Shown piece by piece: positions 23,481 through 32,126 of a DNA stretch of 64,000 bases. The DNA is taken from NCBI RefSeq assembly GCF_017592555.1, contig NZ_JAGFNS010000028.1, positions 1 through 64,000 on the forward strand. Direction: 5' to 3'. Position numbers and translations under genes: made by a program. The number at the start of each line of letters is the position of its first letter. The stretch's first letter is position 1. The notes under the pieces were generated by a model, which made no database searches, was not told the DNA's origin, and saw only the letters and a program-made list of their open reading frames with translations. Source of the stretch: Actinoplanes flavus (lineage in GTDB: Bacteria; Actinomycetota; Actinomycetes; Mycobacteriales; Micromonosporaceae).

Positions 23481-25277
23481 ATGCGGATCCTGCCCGCGCT
23501 GACAGCGCTGTCCCTGACCACGCTGGGGTTCGTGGTCACGTCCCCACCTGCCCTGGCCGGCGGTGGCACACCGGTCAAGGAACCGACCGCGGTCGGCTAC
23601 GGCGGCGCGGTCGCCACGGTCGACGCCACCGCCACCGCGGTCGGTCTCGACGTGCTGCGTCGCGGCGGCAACGCGGTGGACGCCGCGGTCGCCGCCGCCG
23701 CCACACTCGGCGTCACCGAGCCGTTCTCGGCCGGCATCGGCGGCGGCGGATTCTTCGTCTACTACGACGCCCGGAAACGGAGCGTGTCGACGATCGACGG
23801 GCGGGAGACCGCGCCGGCCACCGCCACCGACAGGTACTTCATCGACCCGGCGGACGGGCTGCCGTACGACTTCAACGAGGCCCGGGTGAGCGGGCTCTCC
23901 ACCGGCGCGCCCGGCACCCTGGCCACCTGGGACGAGGCGCTGGACCGCTGGGGCACCCGTACCCTCGCCGCCTCCCTGCGGCCCGCCGCCCGGGTCGCCG
24001 AGCACGGCTTCGAGGTCGACGCCACGTTCCGCCAGCAGGTCACCGACAACGCCGCGGCGTTCGGGCAGTTCACCTCGAGCCGGGCGCTCTACCTGCCGGG
24101 CGGGGCGCCGCCGGCGGTCGGCACGATCCAGCGCAACCCCGACCTGGCGGCCACCTACCGGCTGATCGCGGAGAAGGGCACCGGCGTCTTCTACCGGGGC
24201 GCGGTCGCCGACGACATCGTCACGACGGTCCAGCACCCGCCGGTCGCCGCCGACCCGTGGGGCACCTGGGCTCACCCGATCCGGCCCGGCGTGCTCACCA
24301 GGGCCGACCTGGCCGGCTACCGGCTCCGGTTCCCGGCCCCGACCCGCTCCGACTACCGCGGGCTCACCGTCTACGGCATGTCCACGCCGTCCAGCGGCGG
24401 CACCGCGGTCGGCGAGGCGCTCAACATCATCGAGGCCGGGCTGCCCACCTCGGCGACCGCCACCGACAAGCTGCACTACTACCTGGAGGCGTCGGCGCTC
24501 GCCTTCGCCGACCGGAACCGGTACGTCGGGGCGTACACCGATCGGCCGGTCCTGAAGAAGTTGATCTCGGATCGCTGGGCCGCCCAGCGGGCCTGCACGA
24601 TCGACCGCACGAAGGCGCTGGTCAAGCCGGTCGCGCCCGGTGACCTGACCGGCTCCGGCTGCGCCACCGCCACCGCGGGCGGCGCCGTCGAGGAGGGCCA
24701 GAGCACCACCAACCTGACCGTCGCCGACCGCTGGGGCAACATCGTCGAGTACACCTTCACCATCGAGGCGACCGGCGGCAACACCATGGTCGTGCCGGGG
24801 CGCGGCTTCCTGCTCAACAACGAGCTGACCGACTTCAACTTCGCGCCCACCCAGGGCACCGCACCCGACCCCAACCTGCCCGGCCCGGGCAAGCGGCCGC
24901 GCAGCTCCATGTCGCCGACCATCGTGCTCGCCGACGGCAAGCCGTTCCTGGCGCTCGGCTCGCCCGGCGGCGCCACCATCATCACCACCGTGCTCCAGGT
25001 GCTGGTCAACCGGCTCGACCTGGGCATGACCCTGCCGGAGGCGATGGCCGCGCCGCGCGGCTCCCAGCGCAACAGCGCCGGCATCCAGGCCGAGGCGGCG
25101 TTCCGCACCCGGTACGGCCCGGTGCTCACCCCGCTCGGCCACACGTTCGCCGCGGACGTGGCCGAACTCGGGGCGGCCACCGCGATCGAGTTCACCCGGG
25201 GCGGCGGCCTCATCGCCACCGCCGAACCCACCCGCCGGGGCGGCGGCGCGGCCGCGGTGGTCCACCCGAAGCGCTGA
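23481..25277 (+). CDS. ggt: Gamma-glutamyltransferase, secreted
   Basis: 598 residues. It hydrolyses or transfers the gamma-glutamyl group of glutathione-like peptides outside the cell. There is a signal peptide (RILPALTALSLTTLGFVV...ALA), the large-subunit block LRRGGNAVDAAVAAAATLGVTEP (in parts) with GIGGGGFFVYYD, and the self-cleavage site STTNLTVADRWGN with catalytic Thr near residue 409. Small-subunit motifs NNELTDF, RPRSSMSPTIV and LGSPGGATI follow. Many relatives have His where this one has Asn after the catalytic Thr-Thr. GGAGGG sits 4 nt before ATG. Confidence 0.92.
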   Translation: MRILPALTALSLTTLGFVVTSPPALAGGGTPVKEPTAVGYGGAVATVDATATAVGLDVLRRGGNAVDAAVAAAATLGVTEPFSAGIGGGGFFVYYDARKRSVSTIDGRETAPATATDRYFIDPADGLPYDFNEARVSGLSTGAPGTLATWDEALDRWGTRTLAASLRPAARVAEHGFEVDATFRQQVTDNAAAFGQFTSSRALYLPGGAPPAVGTIQRNPDLAATYRLIAEKGTGVFYRGAVADDIVTTVQHPPVAADPWGTWAHPIRPGVLTRADLAGYRLRFPAPTRSDYRGLTVYGMSTPSSGGTAVGEALNIIEAGLPTSATATDKLHYYLEASALAFADRNRYVGAYTDRPVLKKLISDRWAAQRACTIDRTKALVKPVAPGDLTGSGCATATAGGAVEEGQSTTNLTVADRWGNIVEYTFTIEATGGNTMVVPGRGFLLNNELTDFNFAPTQGTAPDPNLPGPGKRPRSSMSPTIVLADGKPFLALGSPGGATIITTVLQVLVNRLDLGMTLPEAMAAPRGSQRNSAGIQAEAAFRTRYGPVLTPLGHTFAADVAELGAATAIEFTRGGGLIATAEPTRRGGGAAAVVHPKR

Positions 25278-25306
25278 CGAGCGGGACATGGGGCAGGATC
25301 GGCCCC

Positions 25307-25936
25307 ATGTTCTGTGAGAAGTGCGGCGCGCCGCCGCCCCTGGACGGCGGCGCGCACCGGTGCACCCGGGTGAACGAGGGCGAACTGGAGACGTTCGCCG
25401 TGGCCAGCCGGCGGGTGATCCGATTCGCGGTGACCTACATGATCGTCGCGGTGGCCACCGCGGTGCTGGTATCGGTCGGAGCGGACGCGCTGGTGCGGGG
25501 CGCCACCGACCCGACCGGGGTGGGCCCGATGGGCTTCATGGTGGTCTTCGCCATGATCGCCGGGTTCGTCGCGCTGGTCTGCCTCATCGGTCTGGTGGTC
25601 TGCGTCATCGTCTGGATCATCAGCGCCCACCGGGTCACCGACACCGGCCCCGGCGTCGCCGGCTACACCGCACTGTTCCTCACCCTCGCGCTGATCACCG
25701 CCGGCTACGTGCTGTCCGGGCAGCTGCACGCGTACGCCGTCACCGGCCTGCGGTTCGGCGGCCTGATCGTGCTGATCACCGGGGTGGTGCTGACCCGTGA
25801 CCGGATCCGGCGGCTCACCGACATGCCGATCCCGTCCGGCAAGAAGTCGCTGATCACCGAAGAGGACTGGAAGGCGTCCGAGTGGGACCCGGAGGTCCAG
25901 CGGGAGATCGAGCGCCGGGGCCGCCCCACCGAGTAG
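25307..25936 (+). CDS. Membrane protein with N-terminal Cys motif, unknown function
   Basis: 209 residues. It opens with FCEKCGAPPPL...HRC, a CxxC...C pattern suggestive of a truncated zinc ribbon, followed by four to five hydrophobic helices (FAVTYMIVAVATAVLVSVG; GFMVVFAMIAGFVALVC; LIGLVVCVIVWII; YTALFLTLALITAGYVL) and a basic/acidic cytoplasmic tail. No named family recognised. It converges with the histidine kinase gene 4 bp away and probably stands alone. Confidence 0.7.
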   Translation: MFCEKCGAPPPLDGGAHRCTRVNEGELETFAVASRRVIRFAVTYMIVAVATAVLVSVGADALVRGATDPTGVGPMGFMVVFAMIAGFVALVCLIGLVVCVIVWIISAHRVTDTGPGVAGYTALFLTLALITAGYVLSGQLHAYAVTGLRFGGLIVLITGVVLTRDRIRRLTDMPIPSGKKSLITEEDWKASEWDPEVQREIERRGRPTE

Positions 25937-25939
25937 GGC

Positions 25940-28333
25940 CTACATCGTCAGTGGAAGCCGGACCAGCACGGTCGTACCGGTGTCGCCGCCGGTCAACTCG
26001 ACGCTGCCATGATGCTTCTCCACCACGGCCCGGCTCAGCGTCAGACCCAGGACACTGCCCGGCAGCGTACGGTCTTGGCCGCGCGCCGTCCGGAAGTGCC
26101 CGGTGAAGATCTGCTCCCGCTCGGCGCGCGGCACGTCGGTGGCGGAATCCGAGACGGCCAGTTCGGCGTCCCGCCCGGTGCTGCGCAGCGACACCGTCAC
26201 CCGGCCGCCGTCCGGGCTGAACCGGACCGCGCTGCTCAGCAGGTTCTCCACGATGTGCCGCAGCCGGTCCCGGTCGCCCGGCAGGATCAGCTCACCCGGC
26301 AGGTCGGCGTCGATCACCACCGGCGCGCCGTCGATCGCGGCCCGGGCCCGGTCGACCACCTCCCGCACCACCGCGGCCAGATCCATCGGGATACGCCGTA
26401 CGTCCGCATGCCCCGCGTCCAGCGCCGACAACTCCAGCAACTCGTCGATGATCTCCCGCAGCTGGTCGGTGTTCCGTTCGATCACCTCGATCAGGCGCGG
26501 CCCGTCCCGTACCAGGGTCGCCTCGTCCGCCGACCGCAGCAGCCCGGTGTAGGTGCTGATCGACGTCAACGGCGTCCGCAGCTCGTGCCCGATCAGCGCC
26601 AGATACTCCTTCTTGCTCCGGGTCAGCTGCCGTTGCAGATCCTCCGCCCGGCGCCGCTCCAGGAACTGCCCCAGATGCGCGGCGATCCCCGACATCAGCG
26701 CGACCAGCTCCTCCTCCGGATCCTCCACCGCGTCGGCGAAAACCGTCAGCACCCCGATCGGCCCGGTCCCGTGATGCACCGGAATCGCCAGCGCGGCGTG
26801 CAGCAGGTCCGCCGAGGTGCTCGGCGAGATCAGGCTCTGCGGCCGGCCCACGTCCCGGATCCACAGCGGCTTGTCCACCTGCCAGGCGCGACCGGCCAGG
26901 CCCTGCCCGTACGCCAGCCGCTCCGGCACCGGGACACCCGACGGCCAGCCCGGGGCACTCCACCGGGCCACCGCCCGGATCGTCCCGTCGTCGACCATCC
27001 ACAACTCGGCGTGCACCCAGTCCAGGGTGGCGACCACCGCCTCCAGCACCCGCGGCCCGGCCGCCTCGATGCTCGGCGCCTCCGCGAGAGCGGTCGTGAC
27101 GGCCAGCTCACAGCTGCGGAACCGTTCCGCCCGCCGCTGCCGGGTCACGTCCTGCACCGCCTGCACCGCCCCCAGCACCCGCCCGTCCAGGCCGTGGATC
27201 GGCTGCGCGTCCATCAGGAAGAACCGGATCCGGCGGCCCCGCCCCTGAGCGGCGATCGGCACGTCCCGGACCCGCTCCCCGCGCAGCGCCCGGAACAGCC
27301 CCAGATCCTCGGTTCGCAGCGGCACCCCCGAGACGTCGGCCAGCCCGGTGACGTCCTCGATCGGCGTGTCGCCCCAGAGCCGGCGCATCCGTTCGTTCGT
27401 GAACACCACCCGGCCCTCGGCGTCGCACGCGGTCACCCCGTCGTGCAGGCTGTCCAGCACCGCGTCCAGGAACCGGTGCTGCCGCTCCAGGTCGTAGCGC
27501 GCCAGCCGCTCCCCGATCAACAGGGCCGCCACCTCGGCCGCCTCCGCCACCGCCGTCCTCTGCTCCGGCGTCCACTCCCGCGGCCGGTGGTCGTGGACGC
27601 AGCACACCCCGAGCACCAGCCCCGGCCGGTCGTACACCGGAAAGCCCAGGTAGGCGCCGTCGTCCAGCCAGATCATCCCGTCCGGCACCCGCTCGTCCCG
27701 GCGGGCGTCCTCGATGATCAGGGGCTCGGCGCCGCGTACCACCAGCCCGCCGAGCGAGTCGTCCAGCCCGGTGTCGGTCACGTCCGCCCCGTCCATCGAG
27801 ACGCCCCAACTGCCGTACCGCCGCAGCCGATCCCCTTCGACGAACTGGACGCAGGCGCTCGGCGCGTTCGCGGCCCGCGCCGTCAGAGCCGCCAGCTGAT
27901 CCGCGGACCCGCTGGTCAGCACGCCCCGATGCAGGGCGGCCGGAAAGAACTCGGCCCGGCTCCCGTTGACCCCCGAGGCGTCAGCGTGCGCGGTCCGGGA
28001 GGTGCCCGAGTGCGCGGTTCGCGGCGCGTCAGCGTGCGCGGTCGGCGGGGTGTCAGCGTGCGCGGTCGGCGGGGTGCCTGCTCGCGGCGGGGTGCCTGCT
28101 CGCGGGGTGTCAGCGGCCGCCGGCGAAGCGGAATGCCCGCCGGCGGCCGACCCCCCGATCGGCGAGTCCGGCTGCTCCCCACTCGGAACCGCCGGACGCG
28201 CTGCTTGGGACGCGACCGATGAAGAATCGGCCGTACTCGTCCCGGGAGGCTCGGCCACGTGCGGGAGTGCCGCGGCCTCCGCCGCATGCGCCCTTCCAGA
28301 CCGCCCGGCGCCGCCGGGGACATCTCGCCGCAT
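25940..28333 (-). CDS. GAF-PAS-GAF sensor histidine kinase
   Basis: 797 residues, no membrane helix. Order: a low-complexity N-terminus to about 130 with repeats of the type PPTAHAD; a GAF domain (~140-285); PAS (~290-400, LDSLHDGVTACDAEGRVVF); a second GAF (~410-545); a dimerisation domain with phosphoacceptor His near 581 in LALIGHELRTPLTSI; and an HATPase domain whose N box reads LRHIVENLLSSAVRFSPDGG, with Ser-Ser-Ala where Asn-Ala-Ile/Val-Lys is normal. The G box is LGLTLSRAVVEKH. The altered N box may weaken kinase activity. GGAGGT precedes the ATG at 28333. No response regulator gene is adjacent. Confidence 0.85.
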   Translation of the reverse strand: MRRDVPGGAGRSGRAHAAEAAALPHVAEPPGTSTADSSSVASQAARPAVPSGEQPDSPIGGSAAGGHSASPAAADTPRAGTPPRAGTPPTAHADTPPTAHADAPRTAHSGTSRTAHADASGVNGSRAEFFPAALHRGVLTSGSADQLAALTARAANAPSACVQFVEGDRLRRYGSWGVSMDGADVTDTGLDDSLGGLVVRGAEPLIIEDARRDERVPDGMIWLDDGAYLGFPVYDRPGLVLGVCCVHDHRPREWTPEQRTAVAEAAEVAALLIGERLARYDLERQHRFLDAVLDSLHDGVTACDAEGRVVFTNERMRRLWGDTPIEDVTGLADVSGVPLRTEDLGLFRALRGERVRDVPIAAQGRGRRIRFFLMDAQPIHGLDGRVLGAVQAVQDVTRQRRAERFRSCELAVTTALAEAPSIEAAGPRVLEAVVATLDWVHAELWMVDDGTIRAVARWSAPGWPSGVPVPERLAYGQGLAGRAWQVDKPLWIRDVGRPQSLISPSTSADLLHAALAIPVHHGTGPIGVLTVFADAVEDPEEELVALMSGIAAHLGQFLERRRAEDLQRQLTRSKKEYLALIGHELRTPLTSISTYTGLLRSADEATLVRDGPRLIEVIERNTDQLREIIDELLELSALDAGHADVRRIPMDLAAVVREVVDRARAAIDGAPVVIDADLPGELILPGDRDRLRHIVENLLSSAVRFSPDGGRVTVSLRSTGRDAELAVSDSATDVPRAEREQIFTGHFRTARGQDRTLPGSVLGLTLSRAVVEKHHGSVELTGGDTGTTVLVRLPLTM

Positions 28334-28408
28334 GGCCGACCTCCACCCCCAAGCCTAGATGCGCGAAAGGGTTGAAACCGGCAAACCATCACCCCGTCGC
28401 CGGCTCTC

Positions 28409-28655
28409 GGCCGCCGATCCCGCTCACCACCCGCCGACGTCGAGGCCGTCGATCCCGCTCACCGCCCGCCGACGCTGAGGCCGTCGATCCGCCTTACCGC
28501 CCGCTGACCTTTGAGGCCGTTGATCATGCTTACCGCTCGCGGGCGCTGAGGTCACCGATCCGGCTTACCGCCCGCCGACGTTGAGGTCACCGATCCGGCC
28601 CACCGCCCGCTGGGCTCTGAGGCCGCCGATCCGGACCGCCGCCCGCACTTCCGGG
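28409..28655. repeat. Seven-copy tandem array of a 35-36-bp repeat
   Basis: Degenerate units begin at 28409, 28444, 28479, 28515, 28550, 28585 and 28621. Each starts GGCCGTCGAT or GGTCACCGAT and continues with CCGCTTACCGCCCGCCGACG-like sequence ending TTGA or CTGA. The units are directly abutting with no spacers. The array fills the space between the histidine kinase start and the trmB stop; no gene is seen in it. Confidence 0.8.
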
Positions 28656-28688
28656 CACTTCCCCGGCGGGCGCGAATCGATCGCGGGC

Positions 28689-29369
28689 TCAGCTCCGCTC
28701 GTACCGGAGATCGCTGATAGGCCGACCCGCGACGGCCCCGCGCCTCTCGAACTTGGTCTCCGGCCGCCCGTGCGGCATGGCCGCGAGGCGCCGCAGCCCC
28801 GGATCCGCGTCCAGCGTCTCCGCCATGGCCACCGCGTACTCGGGCCAATCGGTGGCGCAGTGGAACACCCCACCCGGCCGGAGCCGCTCGCGCAGCAGGG
28901 CGACGTTCCCCGGTTGGATCAGCCGCCGCTTGTGATGCCGCGCCTTGGGCCACGGATCGGGAAAGAACACGTGCACCGCGTCCAGCGTCCCCGGCGCGAT
29001 CCGGTGTACCAGCTGCATCGCATCACCGCAGGCCACCCGGACATTGGTCAGCTCGAGATCACGGCTGAGGGCGAGCAGGTTCCCGATCCCCGGCGTGTGC
29101 ACCTCGACCCCGAGATAGCCCCGCCCCGGATCCGCCGCCGCCATGGCCGCGGTGGCGTCCCCCATCCCGAACCCGATCTCCAGCACCACCGGCATCTTCC
29201 GCCCGAACAGCGCGACGAGATCCAGCGGAGTCCGGTCCCCGTCCTCGACGGTCATCCCGTACCGCGGCCACAGAGCCGCATGCGCCTCCGCGTGACGGCT
29301 GCTCATCCGCCCACGGCGCGGATGAAAGGTACGAATCGGCCTGGCTGCGTCGGTCCCGGTCTCACTCAT
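28689..29369 (-). CDS. trmB: tRNA (guanine-N7-)-methyltransferase
   Basis: 226 residues. Uses S-adenosylmethionine to make m7G46 in the variable loop of tRNAs. The N-terminal block RTFHPRRGRMSSRH, the SAM-binding GFGMGDATAAMA, LGVEVHTPGIGNLL, and the signature DAVHVFFPDPWPKARHHKRRLIQP (in parts) are all present, as is the C-terminal TKFERRG. Length is normal. The gene is flanked on both sides by repeat-rich DNA and has a G-rich template upstream. Confidence 0.94.
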   Translation of the reverse strand: MSETGTDAARPIRTFHPRRGRMSSRHAEAHAALWPRYGMTVEDGDRTPLDLVALFGRKMPVVLEIGFGMGDATAAMAAADPGRGYLGVEVHTPGIGNLLALSRDLELTNVRVACGDAMQLVHRIAPGTLDAVHVFFPDPWPKARHHKRRLIQPGNVALLRERLRPGGVFHCATDWPEYAVAMAETLDADPGLRRLAAMPHGRPETKFERRGAVAGRPISDLRYERS

Positions 29370-29431
29370 GGCGGCCCACGATAAAACGCCAACCCCACCA
29401 ACCCGAAATCAAACCCTTCCCGGTACGGCGT

Positions 29432-29463
29432 CCCCGCCCCCCAAGATCCACCCCGCCCCGCCC
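29432..29463 (-). other. Putative G-quadruplex motif upstream of trmB
   Basis: On the minus strand this stretch has five runs of three or more G separated by loops of 1, 1, 8 and 1 nt, 63-94 bp before the trmB start codon. The surrounding plus strand is extremely C-rich. It fits the general G-quadruplex pattern, but folding is inference. Confidence 0.4.
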
Positions 29464-29588
29464 TCTCCACCACCTCCCTGCAACGCAAGCATGCGCCCCG
29501 CCGCCGGGCCACCCACCCCTCACCCTCACCCCCAAAACCCACCCCACCCACAAGCCGGAGCGCGGCGGATCTCGTCCGGCCGGCTGTG

Positions 29589-29617
29589 GGGCTGTCTCGA
29601 ACGCTGCGAGACAGCCC
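29589..29617 (-). terminator. Stem-loop between the beta-propeller gene and trmB
   Basis: An 11-bp perfect inverted repeat (GGGCTGTCTCG and its complement) with a 7-nt loop. It may end transcription coming from the minus-strand gene at 29931-30890, or serve as a second stop after the larger hairpin. Confidence 0.5.
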
Positions 29618-29725
29618 ACGACCAGCTGACCAAGATCGACCAAGGCGCACAGCAAGCTCCCACGCCACTCACCCCACCCGGCGAACGATCACCCTGAGCG
29701 GCGCAGCGGTGTGACGGGCACCCCC

Positions 29726-29827
29726 GCAAAACGCCGCCGGTGACGAGGCAGCTGATTTCCCGACGCCAGCGGGGTGTGCTGGCGGCGGGAAATCACCTGC
29801 CTCGTCACCGGTTACAAGGCGTTTTGC
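29726..29827. repeat. About 100-nt near-perfect hairpin element
   Basis: Inner arms of 34 bp (29737-29770 and 29778-29811) pair with only two mismatches around a 7-nt loop. After a 1-nt/6-nt internal bulge, outer arms GCAAAACGCC (29726-29735) and GGCGTTTTGC (29818-29827) pair perfectly. No reading frame in it is credible. The right arm overlaps the start of the 36-bp repeats. Confidence 0.8.
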
Positions 29828-29930
29828 CGCGGAGCGAAGCGGAGCAATCGGGCCCAGCTTTGCCGCGGAGCGAAGCGGAGCAATCAGGCCCAGCTTTGCC
29901 GCGGAGCGAAGCGGAGCAATCAGGCACAGC
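29823..29930. repeat. Three tandem 36-bp repeats
   Basis: Units 29823-29858, 29859-29894 and 29895-29930 are nearly identical, each beginning TTTGCCGCGGAGCGAAGCGG and ending AGC; differences are a single base or two. They are directly abutted and end at the stop codon of the next gene. Confidence 0.85.
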
Positions 29931-30890
29931 TCAGTTCGGTTGGACGCTGGGCTGGGAGCCGGTGCGGATCAGGGTTCGGGTGCCGGTGGCCAGGCCGATG
30001 AGGGTCACCCACGAGCCGCCGTTGTTCTGGCTGGTGACGACGGCGCGGGTGCTGTCGATGTAGGAGAGTTCCCGGTCCATGGCGCTGCCGATGGTGCGCT
30101 TGGCGCCGGTGGCGGTGTCGTACTCGATGACGTGGACCGGCTTGCTTTCGGCGGGCGTCTCGCCTTCCTGGTAGGCGGTCCAGGACAGCTTCGCGCCGTC
30201 GGCACGCCAGCTCGGTACGACGGCGAAGCCGCTGTTCTGGAGGCTGCCGCCACCGTAGGCGGCGACTGTCTTCTCCTCGCCGCCGGCGACGGTGCCGATG
30301 GTGAGGCAGGAGTCGTAGATGGACTCGCAGTCGCCGCCGCGGAAGGCGACCCGGGTCCCGTCGGGTGACCAGGCGACCGCGTCGTCGGTGCGGAGCCGTT
30401 CGTTGAGGGTGCCGGCGGCCCGTGCGGTGGCGGCGGGTTCGGCGGGCAGCTGTTCGGTGCGGCAGTCGCGCGGGAACAGCACTTGCGGCTTGGCGGCCGC
30501 GGCGCCGGCGGCGATCCGGTACACGCCGGGGCCGCCGGAGCAGGACAGTGAGGCGAAGGCGATGAAGGTGCCGTCCGGGGACCAGGATGGGCCGGCCGCC
30601 GGGCGGGTGGTGAGGCGGCGCTGCCCGGTGCCGTCGGCCTTCATGGTCCAGAGTTGGCCGTTCTTGAGGTAGGCGAGCTGCTGTCCGTTCGGCGACCAGC
30701 GGGGCCGGGCGTGGCCGCCGCCGGTGGTGAGCCGCTTCTCGGTGGCGCCCTTGCTGACGTAGACGTCACCGCCGCGCACGTAGGCGACCAGGCTCGGCAG
30801 TGTCGCCGCCGCCTCTGCCGCCGTGGGCTGGAGGAGTGGGCCGCCCAGTCCGATCGCCGCCGCCAGCGCCACGCTTCCGAGCTTCTTCAT
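29931..30890 (-). CDS. Secreted TolB/PD40-type beta-propeller protein
   Basis: 319 residues with a signal peptide (KKLGSVALAAAIGLGG...AEAA) and repeated PD40 blades: RPRWSPNGQQLAYLKNGQLW, GPSWSPDGTFIAFAS, AVAWSPDGTRVAFRG, PSWRADGAKLSWTAY. The WSPDG(T/Q) signature is typical of TolB-like propellers, which act as secreted or periplasmic scaffolds. It is not the TolB of Gram-negative bacteria; the partner is unknown. The gene ends directly at the 36-bp repeats. Confidence 0.8.
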   Translation of the reverse strand: MKKLGSVALAAAIGLGGPLLQPTAAEAAATLPSLVAYVRGGDVYVSKGATEKRLTTGGGHARPRWSPNGQQLAYLKNGQLWTMKADGTGQRRLTTRPAAGPSWSPDGTFIAFASLSCSGGPGVYRIAAGAAAAKPQVLFPRDCRTEQLPAEPAATARAAGTLNERLRTDDAVAWSPDGTRVAFRGGDCESIYDSCLTIGTVAGGEEKTVAAYGGGSLQNSGFAVVPSWRADGAKLSWTAYQEGETPAESKPVHVIEYDTATGAKRTIGSAMDRELSYIDSTRAVVTSQNNGGSWVTLIGLATGTRTLIRTGSQPSVQPN

Positions 30891-31037
30891 GGCCGAACGT
30901 CCCCCCGAGATCCGCCGGTTCCGCCTTACACCAGGGGTAATCGTCGCAACCGGGCTGCACCTAAGCGGTTACCGCGCGGATACTTGGAAAAATCTTGCCC
31001 GATCTGGTGATTCCCGACATGGCGACGTCATCCGCCG

Positions 31038-31949
31038 TCAGTCCGCGTCGAGGTAGAGGGTGGCGACCGCACCGAGGAGCAGGAGCCCGCCCACGATGGT
31101 GGCGGCGCCGAGCGGCTCGTCGATCAGGACGACGGCGAGCAGGGCGGCGGTGAGTGGTTCGAGCAGGGTGACCACCACGGCCACGCTGCCGGGGATGCGG
31201 CGCAGCCCGGTGTAGAACAGCGCGTACGCCAGCGCCGTCGTGACCGCCCCGGCGTAGACGAGCAGCGCGACCGGGGTGGCCCGCGGCGTGAAGGACAGTC
31301 CTTCGACCGCGGCGAGCGGCAGCAGACTGATCGCGCCGATCACGCAGGACAGGGTGGTGAGGGTCAGCGGCTCGACGCCCTGGGTGGTGTGCCGGCTGAC
31401 GGCGGTGGACGCCGCGTAGACGATGCCGGACCCGATCGCGGCGAGCAGCCCGTAGCCGGCGGCGGTGGCGGCGCCCGGTTCGACGGTGGCGCCGGCGATC
31501 AGCACGAGTCCGATGATCGCGGCCACCGAGGCGCCGAGGGTGGCGGCGCCGGGCCGCTGCCGGGTGCGCAGTGTCTCCCACGCGCTCAGCAGCACGGGAG
31601 CGAGCCCGAGACTGACCACGGTGGCGATGCTGACCCCGGCGAGGCGGACGGCCACGAAGTAGAGGGCCTGGTAGGCGGCGAGCCCGGCACCGGCGACGGT
31701 GATGGCGAGCGGCGCCGCCCGGAACGCGGCCACGATCCGGTGGCCGGCCACCAGGCCGATGAGCAGCAGGACGGCGGCCGCGACGGCGAGCCGGTAGAAG
31801 CCGATGGCCACGGCGCCGAGGCCGGTGCGTGCGGCGACGACCTGGACGACGACGCCGGTGGTGCCCCAGAGGATGCCGGCGGCGGAGACCTGCAACAGGC
31901 TCAGCCGGGAACCGGGGACGCGGGACGAGAGGGTGGTGGTGGTGAACAC
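31038..31949 (-). CDS. EamA/DMT-superfamily transporter
   Basis: 303 residues, ten predicted membrane helices in two EamA halves. The first half has AAGILWGTTGVVVQVVAARTG and FYRLAVAAAVLLLIGLV; the second has GLLAAIGSGIVYAASTAVS and LLEPLTAALLAVVLIDEPLG, the usual drug/metabolite exporter pattern. Substrate unknown. The GTG start at 31949 has CGGAG 6 nt upstream. No regulator is coupled. Confidence 0.85.
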   Translation of the reverse strand: MFTTTTLSSRVPGSRLSLLQVSAAGILWGTTGVVVQVVAARTGLGAVAIGFYRLAVAAAVLLLIGLVAGHRIVAAFRAAPLAITVAGAGLAAYQALYFVAVRLAGVSIATVVSLGLAPVLLSAWETLRTRQRPGAATLGASVAAIIGLVLIAGATVEPGAATAAGYGLLAAIGSGIVYAASTAVSRHTTQGVEPLTLTTLSCVIGAISLLPLAAVEGLSFTPRATPVALLVYAGAVTTALAYALFYTGLRRIPGSVAVVVTLLEPLTAALLAVVLIDEPLGAATIVGGLLLLGAVATLYLDAD

Positions 31950-32126
31950 ATGCGCTCCGTGCGGAAGTGAGTCGTCAAGGGCCGGCGACGGAGCGCAAGG
32001 CGAGACAGCCGGTCAAGCGGGGCTTGAACGGCGTGGCGGCGCTCCGGTCAGGAGCGCGGCGGCGGCAGAACGCCGGGGAAGGGACTCACGCCCGGCAGCC
32101 TAGCGCCGCATCGGCGAGCGCCGCAG

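Noticed and set aside
20726..23578. Minus-strand open frame of 950 codons
   Set aside because: Overlaps the PQQ-type dehydrogenase in another frame and the peptidase antisense; low-complexity Arg/Gly protein without homology signs.
26009..28222. Plus-strand open frame of 737 codons
   Set aside because: Antisense of the histidine kinase; Arg/His/Pro-rich and without motifs.
28409..28655. CRISPR array
   Set aside because: Units are directly abutting with no unique spacers, and no cas genes are seen.
29740..30063. Plus-strand ORF of 107 codons across the hairpin and 36-bp repeats
   Set aside because: Its sequence is just the translated repeat units, and it runs antisense into the beta-propeller gene; no ribosome site.
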